A stretch of 48,252 bases of DNA from NCBI RefSeq assembly GCF_017985075.1, contig NZ_JAGNYF010000012.1, forward strand, positions 1-48,252, written 5' to 3'. Of this stretch, positions 1 through 7,949 are shown one piece after another; positions within the stretch are counted from its first letter, which is position 1; each line of letters begins with the position of its first letter. Both the position numbers and the translations under genes were made by a program. The notes beneath the pieces were generated by a model that saw only the letters and a list, made by a program, of their open reading frames with translations, ran no database searches and was not told where the DNA came from. Origin of the DNA: Flavobacterium sp. GTDB taxonomy: Bacteria; Bacteroidota; Bacteroidia; Flavobacteriales; Flavobacteriaceae.

Positions 1-708
1 TTTTTTAAAACTATGAATCGTGCCGTATTAGACGGAATGTTAGGTTTTACTGGAGGTGTTATGGTTGCGGCAAGTTATTGGAGTTTGCTAGCACCAGCTA
101 TAGAAATGAGTGAAGGCGAAGGTTTTACAAAAGTAATTCCAGCCGCTTCTGGGTTTTTAATGGGTGCGTTGTTTTTATTTGCTTTAGATAAAACCTTACC
201 ACATTTGCATATTAATTTTAAAGAAACAGAAGGGATAAAATCGCCTTGGCAGCGAACTACTTTATTAGTGTTGGCTATTACACTACACAATATTCCAGAA
301 GGTTTGGCAGTTGGAGTTTTGTTTGGCGGCGTAGCAGCTGGAATTCCAGAAGCATCTATTGCTGGAGCCGTTACGTTAGCAATAGGTATTGGAATTCAAA
401 ATTTTCCTGAAGGAATTGCCGTTTCTATGCCTTTAAGAAGAATGGGGATGAGTCGTAGAAAAAGTTTTATGTATGGACAATCGTCTGCTATTGTAGAACC
501 TATTGCCGGAGTTATAGGGGCGTTTGCCGTAACATTTTTCACGCCAATTTTGCCTTATGCTTTAGCCTTTGCAGCTGGAGCGATGATTTTCGTAGTTGTA
601 GAAGAAGTTATTCCAGAAACCCAACAAGATAAAAATACAGATATTGCCACCTTAGGATTTATTGCAGGATTTATTGTAATGATGAGTTTAGACGTAGCTT
701 TGGGATAA
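1..708 (+). CDS. ZIP family metal (zinc/divalent cation) transporter, 5' truncated by window edge
   Basis: Integral membrane permease of the ZIP (ZupT/GufA-like) family, expected to import Zn2+ or other divalent cations into the cytoplasm. The visible 231+ residues contain the two family signature helices: HNIPEG (TM4) and NFPEG (TM5), whose His/Asn/Glu side chains form the transport metal site, followed by EPIAG and a hydrophobic C-terminal hairpin. The first ATG is at base 13, but the frame is open to base 1 (FFKT before the Met), and the residues around it look like the cytoplasmic loop after TM1. The true start therefore lies upstream of the window. Metal specificity cannot be told from sequence. 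The neighbouring feo genes on the other strand make this a metal-uptake corner of the chromosome. Confidence 0.88.
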   Translation, partial: FFKTMNRAVLDGMLGFTGGVMVAASYWSLLAPAIEMSEGEGFTKVIPAASGFLMGALFLFALDKTLPHLHINFKETEGIKSPWQRTTLLVLAITLHNIPEGLAVGVLFGGVAAGIPEASIAGAVTLAIGIGIQNFPEGIAVSMPLRRMGMSRRKSFMYGQSSAIVEPIAGVIGAFAVTFFTPILPYALAFAAGAMIFVVVEEVIPETQQDKNTDIATLGFIAGFIVMMSLDVALG

Positions 709-731
709 TAATATAAATATAAATATTAAAA

Positions 732-857
732 TCACTTACAATCGCAATTGTCTCCGCAACCTTTTTTATTTGCTTTTTTCTTCCAAAAGAATTTTTTAAA
801 TAAAAAACCAATGGCTAAAGCCAAACAGATATATGTTAAAATTTCTTGCAAATTCAT
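732..857 (-). CDS. FeoB-associated Cys-rich small membrane protein
   Basis: A 41-residue protein translated from ATG at 857. It has one N-terminal hydrophobic helix (about residues 5-20, ILTYICLALAIGFLF), a Lys-rich stretch, and a Cys-rich tail GCGDNCDCK. This is the layout of the small FeoB-associated Cys-rich membrane proteins found downstream of feoB. It starts 43 bases after the feoB stop on the same strand, so it is probably the last gene of feoA-feoB-this. The tail could bind iron or another metal, but its function is not established. Its small size makes it easy to miss. Confidence 0.8.
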   Translation of the reverse strand: MNLQEILTYICLALAIGFLFKKFFWKKKANKKGCGDNCDCK

Positions 858-900
858 AAATTCCAATTTTATTAATTTCTTAAATCGGTGTTTTCAAAAA

Positions 901-3003
901 CTATTTCAAGCTTTGATAAGCAATTAGTGCAACCAAATAAGCAAATCCGCTCATAAAAACCAGTTGAATAATAGGCCATTTCCACGAGTTGGTTTCTTTT
1001 TTTACAATAGCAAGTGTACTTACACATTGCATCGCAAAAGCATAAAATAACAGTAATGAAATTCCTGTGGCAAAATTAAATATCTTATTTCCTTTAGCAT
1101 CAATATCTTCCGCCATTTTCATTTTTATAGTAGCTTCTTCTTCGCTCTGATTTCCTACACTATATATGGTGGCAAGTGTTCCAACAAATACTTCTCTGGC
1201 TGCAAAAGAACTTACAACTGCGATTCCAATTTTCCAATCGTAACCTAATGGTTTTATCGCTGGCTCAATGGTTTTTCCCATAATCCCAATGTAGGAATTT
1301 TCTAATTTATAAGCAGAAACATTATTTTCAATTACGGATGGATTTATTTTTTGTTCATTAGAATATATCTGTTTTTCAACGATTTCTTGCGCGTTATTAA
1401 AACTTTCTCCAGGTCCGTGTGAGCCTAAAAACCATAAAATTACTGATAAAGCTAAAATTATTTTTCCAGCTCCAGTTACAAATGCTTTTGTTTTTTCCAG
1501 AACATTCAAGGCAACATTTTTTAATAGTGGTACCTTATAACTTGGCATTTCTACTATAAAATACGATTTGCATTTTAATTTCAAAGCTTTGTTTAACAAA
1601 TATGCCGACCCAATTGCTACCATAAAAGCCAATAAATACAAGCCCATTAAAGTTAAACCTTGTAAACTAAAACCTAAAAACCGTTTTTCTGGAATGATTA
1701 ATGAAATTAAGATGGCGTAAACCGGTAAGCGTGCAGAACAAGTAATAAAAGGCGTAATTAAAATTGTAATTAAACGTTCTTTCCAATTTTCAATATTTCG
1801 AGCACTCATTATGGCAGGAATAGCACAAGCCGTTCCGGAAATTAAAGGGACAATACTTTTTCCGGACAAGCCGAATTTTCGCATAATTTTATCCATCAAA
1901 AACACCACACGACTCATATAGCCGCTTTCTTCCAAAACAGAAATAAACAGGAACAAAAAGGCAATTTGTGGAATAAAAATAATAATACCTCCAATTCCAG
2001 GAATGATTCCGTCAGAAAGTAAATCCGTGAATTTTCCTTGAGGAAGACTTTCTTTAGTTAAAGCACTAAATTTTGAAAAAGTAGTATCTATAAAATCCAT
2101 TGGAATGCTACTCCAATCAAAAATAGATTGAAAAATAAGTAATAATATTCCAAAGAAAATTAAATATCCAAAGACTTTGTGAGTTAATATATTGTCTAAT
2201 TTACTTTGAAAATCGGTCGCTTTAGATTTGTCAATTTTTTGGGTAATCTTCAGCGTATCATTAATAAATTGATATCTTTTTATGGTTTCTTTTTGTTGCA
2301 GTTTTTTTAAATCAGAATGCGAACGTGTAAAATTATTTTCAATAGCATTTCGTTCTAAATTCAAGAAATTAACATCTTGTGTAATTACCAACCATAATTT
2401 GTAAAGCAACTGATTTGGAAATGCTTTTTTAAGACGATTAAAATATTCTATATCAATAGAACTCGCATTTAAACAAGCTTCTGTAGAAAGATTTTTGTAA
2501 TTTAAAATTAATTCTTTTATATACTCAATTCCAATATTTTTTCTGGAACTGATTAAGGCAATTTTGGTTTTTAATTCTGTTTCTAATGTTGGAATATCTA
2601 ATTCAATTCCTTTTTGTTTCATACGGTCACTCATATTTATTACAAGTAACGTGGGAATTTCAAGGTCTTTTATTTGTGTAAAAAGTAATAAATTTCGTTT
2701 TAAATTTTCTACTTCTGTAACCACAACAGCTACATCTGGAAAATCTTCATCATTTTTATTTAATAGTAATTCAATTACTACGTTTTCATCAATAGAATTG
2801 GCATTTAAACTATACGTTCCAGGTAAATCTATAATTTTAGCTTTCGTAATTTGATTGAGTTTACAAATGCCGGTTTTTTTATCCACAGTAATTCCAGGAT
2901 AATTTCCCACTTGCTGATTTAATCCTGTTAACTGATTAAAAACAGAAGTTTTACCCACATTTGGATTCCCTATTAACGCAACTTTTATGGTATTAGAATA
3001 CAT
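901..3003 (-). CDS. feoB: Ferrous iron transport protein B
   Basis: Inner-membrane Fe2+ transporter with an N-terminal GTPase domain, 700 residues. The G-protein motifs are visible: G1 GNPNVGKTS (residues 12-20), G3 DLPG (59-62) and G4 NMSD (123-126). A helical spacer follows, then the membrane domain with the gate regions, including the Cys-containing SGTACAIPAIMSARNI segment and the ITPFITCSARLPVY segment typical of FeoB. Length is in the usual range. The ATG at 3003 immediately abuts the feoA stop codon, so the two are translationally linked in one operon. It probably responds to iron and oxygen, but I could not identify a Fur box with confidence. Confidence 0.97.
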   Translation of the reverse strand: MYSNTIKVALIGNPNVGKTSVFNQLTGLNQQVGNYPGITVDKKTGICKLNQITKAKIIDLPGTYSLNANSIDENVVIELLLNKNDEDFPDVAVVVTEVENLKRNLLLFTQIKDLEIPTLLVINMSDRMKQKGIELDIPTLETELKTKIALISSRKNIGIEYIKELILNYKNLSTEACLNASSIDIEYFNRLKKAFPNQLLYKLWLVITQDVNFLNLERNAIENNFTRSHSDLKKLQQKETIKRYQFINDTLKITQKIDKSKATDFQSKLDNILTHKVFGYLIFFGILLLIFQSIFDWSSIPMDFIDTTFSKFSALTKESLPQGKFTDLLSDGIIPGIGGIIIFIPQIAFLFLFISVLEESGYMSRVVFLMDKIMRKFGLSGKSIVPLISGTACAIPAIMSARNIENWKERLITILITPFITCSARLPVYAILISLIIPEKRFLGFSLQGLTLMGLYLLAFMVAIGSAYLLNKALKLKCKSYFIVEMPSYKVPLLKNVALNVLEKTKAFVTGAGKIILALSVILWFLGSHGPGESFNNAQEIVEKQIYSNEQKINPSVIENNVSAYKLENSYIGIMGKTIEPAIKPLGYDWKIGIAVVSSFAAREVFVGTLATIYSVGNQSEEEATIKMKMAEDIDAKGNKIFNFATGISLLLFYAFAMQCVSTLAIVKKETNSWKWPIIQLVFMSGFAYLVALIAYQSLK

Positions 3004-3243
3004 TTATTGAATAGATTCTTGTAAAATATAGATTTCTTGAGCAGTTTTTTTTCTAATTGCCACTTTTGAGTCGTTTATATTAAAAAATAACGGATCACCC
3101 ATTGGCGCCACCTGAATTAATTCAATAGTATTACCAGGTAAACATCCCATTTCAATAAGTTTCAATGGAATTTCATCGATATTAATATCTGAAATTTGAG
3201 CCATTTGTCCCTTTTTCAATACAGTAGCATTACTATTTTTCAC
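3004..3243 (-). CDS. feoA: Ferrous iron transport protein A
   Basis: Small cytosolic SH3-like protein, 79 residues, that supports FeoB-dependent Fe2+ uptake. The family pattern is visible: LIEMGCLPGNTIELIQVAPMGDP in the middle (broken here as LIEMGCLPGN and IELIQVAPMGDP), then a short strand containing VAIRKKTAQEI. It is the first gene of the feoA-feoB operon, and its TAA directly touches the feoB ATG. A minus-strand TAnnTTTG element at 3270-3277 lies 27 bases upstream. Confidence 0.94.
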   Translation of the reverse strand: MKNSNATVLKKGQMAQISDINIDEIPLKLIEMGCLPGNTIELIQVAPMGDPLFFNINDSKVAIRKKTAQEIYILQESIQ

Positions 3244-3269
3244 AAACTTATTTAGATTGAATTAAAATA

Positions 3270-3277
3270 CAAAGATA
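3270..3277 (-). promoter_or_regulatory. Putative -7 element of the feoAB promoter
   Basis: On the minus strand this reads TATCTTTG, a perfect match to the Bacteroidota -7 consensus TAnnTTTG, 27 bases before the feoA start. A TTG is visible further upstream (top-strand CAA at 3292-3294), but the spacing is shorter than usual, so the -33 part is uncertain. Confidence 0.5.
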
Positions 3278-3366
3278 ACATATTCCGAAAACAAAAACCT
3301 AACAAATATCATGTTTTACCATTGAACAAATATTTGTACCTTAGTAACCGTAATTAAAATAAACAA

Positions 3367-4104
3367 ATGAGCAGAACCTTAGTCATTGGCGACATACACG
3401 GCGGATTAAAAGCAGTAATTCAAGTGCTACAAAAAGCAGCAATAAAAGCAGATGATACGTTAATTTTTTTAGGAGATTACGTAGATGGTTGGAGCGAATC
3501 GCCAGGCGTTTTAGATTTTTTAATTGCCTTATCGGAACAACAAAAATGTATTTTTATAAAAGGAAATCATGATGAATTGCTTTTGGATTGGTTAGAAAAT
3601 CGACATGAGAATATAAAAGAAGAACTATGGTTTAAGCATGGCGGCAAAGCCACTGTTGATGCTTATTTAAATATTTCAACTGAAATGAAACAAAAACACA
3701 TTACCTTTTTAAAATCATTACGAAATTATTATTTAGATACTGAAAACAGGTTGTTCATTCATGCAGGTTTTACTAATATGAATGGCGTTTCACAAGAATT
3801 TTTTCCTAAATTAATGTATTGGGACAGAACACTTTGGGAAGTGGCTTTGTGTTTAGATGAAACTATGGATAAAAATTCGCCTTTATATCCGAAAAGATTA
3901 AAAATTTATTCTGAAATATTTATAGGTCATACACCCGTTTCTAAAACTGAAAAAGTTGCGCCGCTTTGTAAAAACTCTGTTTGGAATTTAGATACTGGAG
4001 CTGCTTTTTTAGGCGTGTTAACCATAATGGATTGTGCCTCTAAAACGTACTGGCAAAGTGAGTTGGTTTCAGAATTATATCCAAACGAAATAGGAAGAAA
4101 TTAA
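3367..4104 (+). CDS. Serine/threonine protein phosphatase-like metallophosphoesterase
   Basis: A 245-residue cytosolic phosphoesterase of the PPP (PP1/diadenosine tetraphosphatase-like) family. The di-metal motifs occur in order: GDIHG (D9, H11), GDYVDG (D37), GNHDE, then a C-terminal HAGF and GHTPV that supply the remaining metal-binding histidines. All catalytic signature residues seem intact. Likely substrates are phosphoproteins or a small phospho-metabolite, and sequence does not decide between them. It is transcribed alone or with the next gene, which is 53 bases downstream but has its own promoter-like element. Start: ATG after an A-rich stretch with no Shine-Dalgarno, as is common in Bacteroidota. 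Confidence 0.88.
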   Translation: MSRTLVIGDIHGGLKAVIQVLQKAAIKADDTLIFLGDYVDGWSESPGVLDFLIALSEQQKCIFIKGNHDELLLDWLENRHENIKEELWFKHGGKATVDAYLNISTEMKQKHITFLKSLRNYYLDTENRLFIHAGFTNMNGVSQEFFPKLMYWDRTLWEVALCLDETMDKNSPLYPKRLKIYSEIFIGHTPVSKTEKVAPLCKNSVWNLDTGAAFLGVLTIMDCASKTYWQSELVSELYPNEIGRN

Positions 4105-4108
4105 TTCT

Positions 4109-4116
4109 TATATTTG
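4109..4116 (+). promoter_or_regulatory. Putative -7 element upstream of the PhnA-domain gene
   Basis: TATATTTG matches TAnnTTTG, 41 bases before the ATG at 4158. No convincing -33 TTTG is seen at the right distance, partly because that position is inside the upstream gene. Confidence 0.4.
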
Positions 4117-4157
4117 CCCAAAATTAGGAATAAATAACAGCCATAAAAACAGAAATA

Positions 4158-4733
4158 ATGAGTGTAATTGAAAGAAAATTAAAAGACAGAAGCGAGTCAA
4201 AATGTGAAATTAGTGGTGCTGAATTGGATTTAGTGGTGTATACTTTACCACCTTATACAGAAGAAAGTTTAGCACATTCGGTTTTATTGACCAAACAATT
4301 AAAAGATCAAGTGGAAAACCCAGATACTATGAATCCAAATGATTGGAGGGGCTTATCTGATAGTATGTGGAACGAAAATTTACCGGTTCAAATTTTATCT
4401 TGGAGAATGTTAGCACGTTTAAAAAATATCGATACTTTAGAAATGATGTATTTAGACGAAGAAGCATTAGAATGGGCAAAAGCTACAGGAGAAGGCGAAG
4501 AGGAAGACGAAAATAAAATTGTTCATAAAGACAGCAACGGTGCTATTTTAAAAGATGGCGATTCAGTAGTTTTAATTAAAGATTTAGATGTAAAAGGCGC
4601 TACGTTTACAGCAAAACGAGGCGCAGCAGTTCACAATATTAAAGTCGTTTGGGATGATGCTAACTTAATTGAAGGTAGAGTAGAAAACCAACATATTTAT
4701 ATTTTAACACAATACGTGAAGAAAACGAAGTAA
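4158..4733 (+). CDS. PhnA domain-containing protein with eroded N-terminal zinc ribbon
   Basis: A 191-residue cytosolic protein. The C-terminal third is a clear PhnA/YjdM domain: a DSNG-ILKDGDSV segment, then IKDLDVKGA, KRGA and the closing YVKK. The longer family members known to me also have an N-terminal zinc ribbon with CxxC pairs. Here those positions read CEISG (second Cys lost), LLTKQL (pair lost) and WRGLSDSMW (a Cys replaced by Gly), leaving a single Cys. The acidic patch GEGEEEDE and the preceding LYLDEEALEWAKATG are typical of the long form. The cellular role of PhnA-domain proteins is not well defined despite the historical link to phosphonate use. No phn genes are nearby. Confidence 0.8.
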   Translation: MSVIERKLKDRSESKCEISGAELDLVVYTLPPYTEESLAHSVLLTKQLKDQVENPDTMNPNDWRGLSDSMWNENLPVQILSWRMLARLKNIDTLEMMYLDEEALEWAKATGEGEEEDENKIVHKDSNGAILKDGDSVVLIKDLDVKGATFTAKRGAAVHNIKVVWDDANLIEGRVENQHIYILTQYVKKTK

Positions 4734-4768
4734 TTAGCCAATTTGCCAATTAGGCAATATGATACTAC

Positions 4769-4799
4769 AAAACCTGCAAAAACATTGCAGGTTTTTTTA
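4769..4799 (+). terminator. Rho-independent terminator after the PhnA-domain gene
   Basis: An 11-bp perfect stem (AAAACCTGCAA / TTGCAGGTTTT) with a 5-base loop is followed by a T run. It is 36 bases past the stop at 4733. Confidence 0.85.
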
Positions 4800-4815
4800 T
4801 TTTAAGAATATTTAG

Positions 4816-4823
4816 TAGATTTG
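4816..4823 (+). promoter_or_regulatory. Putative -7 element upstream of the secreted hypothetical gene
   Basis: TAGATTTG matches TAnnTTTG. It would give a leader of about 120 bases containing the left inverted repeat at 4906-4914. Confidence 0.3.
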
Positions 4824-4905
4824 AAAAACAAAAAAGTTAAACAAAACTTCCATAGCTATCCAAATATGGGTGTATAAATGAAGTTTTATGTCGCATATAT
4901 ACAAG

Positions 4906-4914
4906 TTAGTGGCA
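4906..4914 (+). repeat. Left arm of an inverted repeat flanking the gene at 4950-5549
   Basis: TTAGTGGCA here is the exact reverse complement of TGCCACTAA at 5554-5562. The match extends to 13 of 14 bases toward the gene (TTAGTGGCAATTTT versus TTAGTGGCAGTTTT after reverse complementing the right arm). Confidence 0.6.
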
Positions 4915-4949
4915 ATTTTGTCCGAACAGACCGCAAACAAACACAGAAA

Positions 4950-5549
4950 ATGAAAAAACAAATTTTATTCTTACTATTTACTTTTTTGACTTTGACAACT
5001 TTTGCTCAAACCAAAAAAAATATTATTGAAGAAACTTTTGATAATATTAAAAACAAGTCAAAAGTTGATAAAAGTGACTCAACTTGCTTAAAACTTATGC
5101 AGAAAATGTATGATGAAGCTCTACAAAATGAAATCTCTGAATTAAGTAATAGCACAATAGACGAGATTAAAAATTTTGAAAATAGTAGAAAATCTAAAAA
5201 TACATATTTATTTTCAGCTTTAATGTTTTACCAAGAAGTAATTACAAAATCTGCTGAGGAAAAAAAAATAAAGCCTGAACTACAAAGAGATTTAATAAAT
5301 TATTTGGAAAAAGAATTCCTATATGTATATAATAAAGTACCAACAATTGTTTATGTTTACAAAGTTGAGACTTTAAACTTATTTAAAGATAAAACTGAAT
5401 TAAAAAAGTATATTGACGAAGGACTGAAAAATTATCCAAATTCAATTCCATTGAAATATTACAGCTATAAGTATTTGAATGAGCAGACCTATAAAGAAGA
5501 TTTAATGAAACTAAATAAAAAACATTGGTTAATTAATATTGAAGAATAA
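4950..5549 (+). CDS. Secreted protein of unknown function
   Basis: A 199-residue protein that I do not recognise. The chosen start, ATG at 4950, gives a clean signal peptide (MKKQILFLLFTFLTLTTFAQ, cleavage after FAQ). An in-frame upstream ATG at 4878 would add 24 residues read through an intergenic repeat and is rejected. The mature part is helical and Lys/Glu-rich without cysteines in a motif, and ends in a region with tetratricopeptide-like spacing (YIDEGLKNYPNSIPLKYYSYKYL, given here as YIDEGLKNYPNS then LKYYSYKYL). The gene stands alone between a terminator and a converging gene and is flanked by short inverted repeats. It is more AT-rich than its neighbours, which suggests an accessory gene. 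Confidence 0.65.
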   Translation: MKKQILFLLFTFLTLTTFAQTKKNIIEETFDNIKNKSKVDKSDSTCLKLMQKMYDEALQNEISELSNSTIDEIKNFENSRKSKNTYLFSALMFYQEVITKSAEEKKIKPELQRDLINYLEKEFLYVYNKVPTIVYVYKVETLNLFKDKTELKKYIDEGLKNYPNSIPLKYYSYKYLNEQTYKEDLMKLNKKHWLINIEE

Positions 5550-5553
5550 AAAC

Positions 5554-5562
5554 TGCCACTAA
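5554..5562 (+). repeat. Right arm of the inverted repeat flanking the gene at 4950-5549
   Basis: TGCCACTAA begins 5 bases after the stop codon and is the exact reverse complement of 4906-4914. Confidence 0.6.
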
Positions 5563-5660
5563 AAAGAAGTTTGGCAAAATGGCGTTTTTTGTAGTAAATA
5601 CACGTTTACATTTCTCAAGAAATTTTATCTTTGATAGAAACCCTTACCTAATAAAACCAA

Positions 5661-5692
5661 AAAACCCCTGTAAAAATTTTACAGGGGTTTTT
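5661..5692. terminator. Bidirectional terminator between converging genes
   Basis: A 15-bp perfect stem (AAAACCCCTGTAAAA / TTTTACAGGGGTTTT) sits around position 5676, with A and T runs on both sides, so it can stop transcription from either direction. It lies between the plus-strand gene ending at 5549 and the minus-strand dehydrogenase ending at 5747. Confidence 0.85.
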
Positions 5693-5707
5693 CTTTATCT
5701 TAAAAAG

Positions 5708-5740
5708 CGACTAATCACTAATTACTTTTCACGAATCACT
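5708..5740. repeat. Degenerate short-unit intergenic repeat
   Basis: A run of loosely repeated units (CTAATCACTAATTAC then TTCACGAATCACTT) lies just past the dehydrogenase stop. It resembles other runs in this window at 14261-14298 and 29832-29870. Confidence 0.4.
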
Positions 5741-5746
5741 TCAATT

Positions 5747-7300
5747 CTACAAATCAAACTTAATACCTTGCGCTAATGGCAATTGATCCGAATAGTTTAC
5801 GGTATTGGTTTGTCGTCTCATATACACTTTCCAAGCATCTGAACCTGATTCTCTTCCGCCACCCGTTTCTTTTTCACCACCAAAAGCACCACCAATTTCT
5901 GCACCAGAAGTTCCGATGTTTACATTTGCAATTCCACAGTCGGAACCCGCGAAAGATAAAAATTTCTCAGCTTCTTTCATACTGTTTGTCATAATGGCTG
6001 AAGATAATCCTTGTGCTACACCATTTTGTTTTTCGATCGCATTTTCCACTTCGCCTTCGTATTTCATTAGATATAAAATAGGAGCAAACGTTTCGTGTTG
6101 TACAATTTCAAAATGATTTTCAGCTTCAATGATAGCTGGTTTTACATAACATCCAGATTCGTATCCTTCACCTGATAAAACACCACCTTCTACTAATACT
6201 TTTCCGCCTTCAGCTTTAGCTTTTTCAATTGCTGCTAAATACGTGTTCACCGCATCTGTATCAATAAGCGGTCCTATATGATTTTTCTGATCTAACGGAT
6301 TTCCAATCGTTAATTGCCCGTAAGCACCCACAATGGCATCTCTTACTTTATCGTATACACTTTCGTGAATGATTAATCTTCTTGTTGAGGTACATCTTTG
6401 TCCAGCTGTTCCAACGGCTCCAAAAACGGCTCCTGGAACAACAACTTTTAAATCGGCAGTTGGAGTAATAATAATGGCATTGTTTCCACCTAATTCCAAT
6501 AAAGATTTACCGAAACGTTGTGCCACAGTAGTACCAACAATTCTTCCCATTCTGGTAGAACCCGTAGCAGAAATTAATGGAATTCTTACGTCTGTAGTCA
6601 TCATTTCGCCAACTTTGTAATCACCGTTAATGATACAAGAAATTCCTTCTGGTAACTGATTTGCTTTTAAAATGTCAGCAATAATATTTTGACAAGCGAT
6701 TGAACATAAAGGTGCTTTTTCCGAAGCTTTCCACACACAAACGTCACCGCAAATCCAAGCCAATGCCGTATTCCAAGCCCAAACCGCTACTGGGAAGTTA
6801 AATGCAGAAATAATTCCTACTACTCCAATAGAATGCCATTGTTCTCTCATTACGTGCCCAGGACGCTCAGACGGAATGGTTTGTCCGTTTAATTGTCGAG
6901 ATAAACCTACGGCGAAATCGCAAATGTCAATCATTTCTTGTACTTCACCATATCCTTCTTGTAAGGATTTCCCCATTTCATAGGAAACTAATTTTCCAAG
7001 AGGTTCTTTTAATTCTCTTAATTTATTTCCAAATTGTCTAACAATCTCACCACGTTGAGGTGCTGGCATTGCGCGAAACGATTTGAATGCAGCTGTAGCA
7101 CTTTGCATTACTTTTTCGTAATCTGCAGCTGTGGTTGTTTTAACTTTTCCAATTAATTGACCATCAACTGGCGAATAACTTTCAATTATTTCTCCAGATG
7201 AAAAACTGTTAGAACCCGTTGAGGTTCCGTCATTAATTTCTTTTATTCCAAGTGCTTTTAATGCTTCAGGCATTCCAAATTGTGAGGCTATTGTTGACAT
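5747..7300 (-). CDS. Aldehyde dehydrogenase, antiquitin (ALDH7)-like; probable piperideine-6-carboxylate / aminoadipate semialdehyde dehydrogenase
   Basis: NAD(P)-dependent aldehyde dehydrogenase, 517 residues, cytosolic. Catalytic residues are present: N168 in SAFNFP, E269 in LLELGG and nucleophile C303 in GQRCTS. The WNTALAWICGD and ELGGNNA segments and the GTAGQRCTSTRRL block are characteristic of the antiquitin branch, whose members oxidise 2-aminoadipate 6-semialdehyde in lysine catabolism (AmaB in bacteria). Substrate assignment comes from family resemblance only. It follows 3-hydroxyanthranilate dioxygenase on the same strand at 84 bases with a promoter-like TATATTTG between, so it is probably its own unit. 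It is not the aminomuconate semialdehyde dehydrogenase type expected after that dioxygenase. Confidence 0.88.
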   Translation of the reverse strand: MSTIASQFGMPEALKALGIKEINDGTSTGSNSFSSGEIIESYSPVDGQLIGKVKTTTAADYEKVMQSATAAFKSFRAMPAPQRGEIVRQFGNKLRELKEPLGKLVSYEMGKSLQEGYGEVQEMIDICDFAVGLSRQLNGQTIPSERPGHVMREQWHSIGVVGIISAFNFPVAVWAWNTALAWICGDVCVWKASEKAPLCSIACQNIIADILKANQLPEGISCIINGDYKVGEMMTTDVRIPLISATGSTRMGRIVGTTVAQRFGKSLLELGGNNAIIITPTADLKVVVPGAVFGAVGTAGQRCTSTRRLIIHESVYDKVRDAIVGAYGQLTIGNPLDQKNHIGPLIDTDAVNTYLAAIEKAKAEGGKVLVEGGVLSGEGYESGCYVKPAIIEAENHFEIVQHETFAPILYLMKYEGEVENAIEKQNGVAQGLSSAIMTNSMKEAEKFLSFAGSDCGIANVNIGTSGAEIGGAFGGEKETGGGRESGSDAWKVYMRRQTNTVNYSDQLPLAQGIKFDL

Positions 7301-7335
7301 TTTTAACTTTTTTAAATGATTTTGTTATAATTATG

Positions 7336-7343
7336 CAAATATA
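7336..7343 (-). promoter_or_regulatory. Putative -7 element of the aldehyde dehydrogenase promoter
   Basis: Minus-strand TATATTTG matches TAnnTTTG, 36 bases before the ATG at 7300. No clear -33 element is seen. Confidence 0.4.
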
Positions 7344-7384
7344 ATAAATTGATTTTAGAATATAGAAAATAGAATAAGATGTGA

Positions 7385-7918
7385 TTATTTTACAAATTTT
7401 GGATTGCTTTCCATAACCGTTCCGCATTTTTCACACGTTCTTTTTTCTTCTGAAGCATAAAAATCAGTAAAATGTGTAAGGAAATCATTTTCAATATTAT
7501 TTAATTCAAAATATACTTCGTGAAGTTTGTGATTACACGAATCGCAAAACCAAAGCAATCCGTCTTTTACATCCAAATGATTTCGTTTTTTTTCAATTAC
7601 TAAACCAATAGAATTTTCTGTTCTGCTTGGCGAATGCGGTACTTTAGCAGGTAATAAAAACATATCTCCAGCAGAAAGATGCATTGCTTTTTTTTCGCCG
7701 TTTTCTTGAATATACACGGTAATATCACCTTCTAACTGATAAAATAATTCTTCGGTTTCGTTATAATGATAATCTTTTCTGGCATTAGGTCCAGCTACAA
7801 TCATAACAATATAATCGCCAGAATCTATATATAAATTTTTATTTGCAACTGGCGGAACAAGAAGATGTCTGTTTTCTTCTATCCATTTATTCAAGTTAAA
7901 AGGTTTTGCAATTGACAT
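7385..7918 (-). CDS. nbaC: 3-hydroxyanthranilate 3,4-dioxygenase
   Basis: Fe(II) cupin enzyme that opens the ring of 3-hydroxyanthranilate to 2-amino-3-carboxymuconate semialdehyde in the kynurenine route of tryptophan breakdown or quinolinate/NAD synthesis. It has 177 residues. The iron ligands are at the positions known for the bacterial enzyme: H51, E57 and H95, with substrate-binding arginines R47 and R99. The C-terminal rubredoxin-like metal site is intact: C125/C128 and C162/C165. No other kynurenine-pathway gene lies beside it. The predicted anthranilate-type cluster at 29229-40660 is separate. Start: ATG at 7918 gives the usual N-terminus (MSIAKPFNLNKWI). Confidence 0.96.
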   Translation of the reverse strand: MSIAKPFNLNKWIEENRHLLVPPVANKNLYIDSGDYIVMIVAGPNARKDYHYNETEELFYQLEGDITVYIQENGEKKAMHLSAGDMFLLPAKVPHSPSRTENSIGLVIEKKRNHLDVKDGLLWFCDSCNHKLHEVYFELNNIENDFLTHFTDFYASEEKRTCEKCGTVMESNPKFVK

Positions 7919-7949
7919 AAAAATAATTTTAAGTGGTAAAGTTACAAAA

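Noticed and set aside
4878-4949. Upstream ATG extending the secreted protein by 24 residues
   Set aside because: It would bury a clean signal peptide and translate the inverted-repeat arm at 4906.
5579-5776. Plus-strand open frame of 65 codons
   Set aside because: It contains the bidirectional terminator at 5661-5692 and runs into the antisense end of the dehydrogenase; no domain or start signal.
5747-7918. Dehydrogenase plus dioxygenase as a two-step kynurenine operon
   Set aside because: The dehydrogenase is of the antiquitin type, not the aminomuconate semialdehyde type, and a promoter-like element separates the two.
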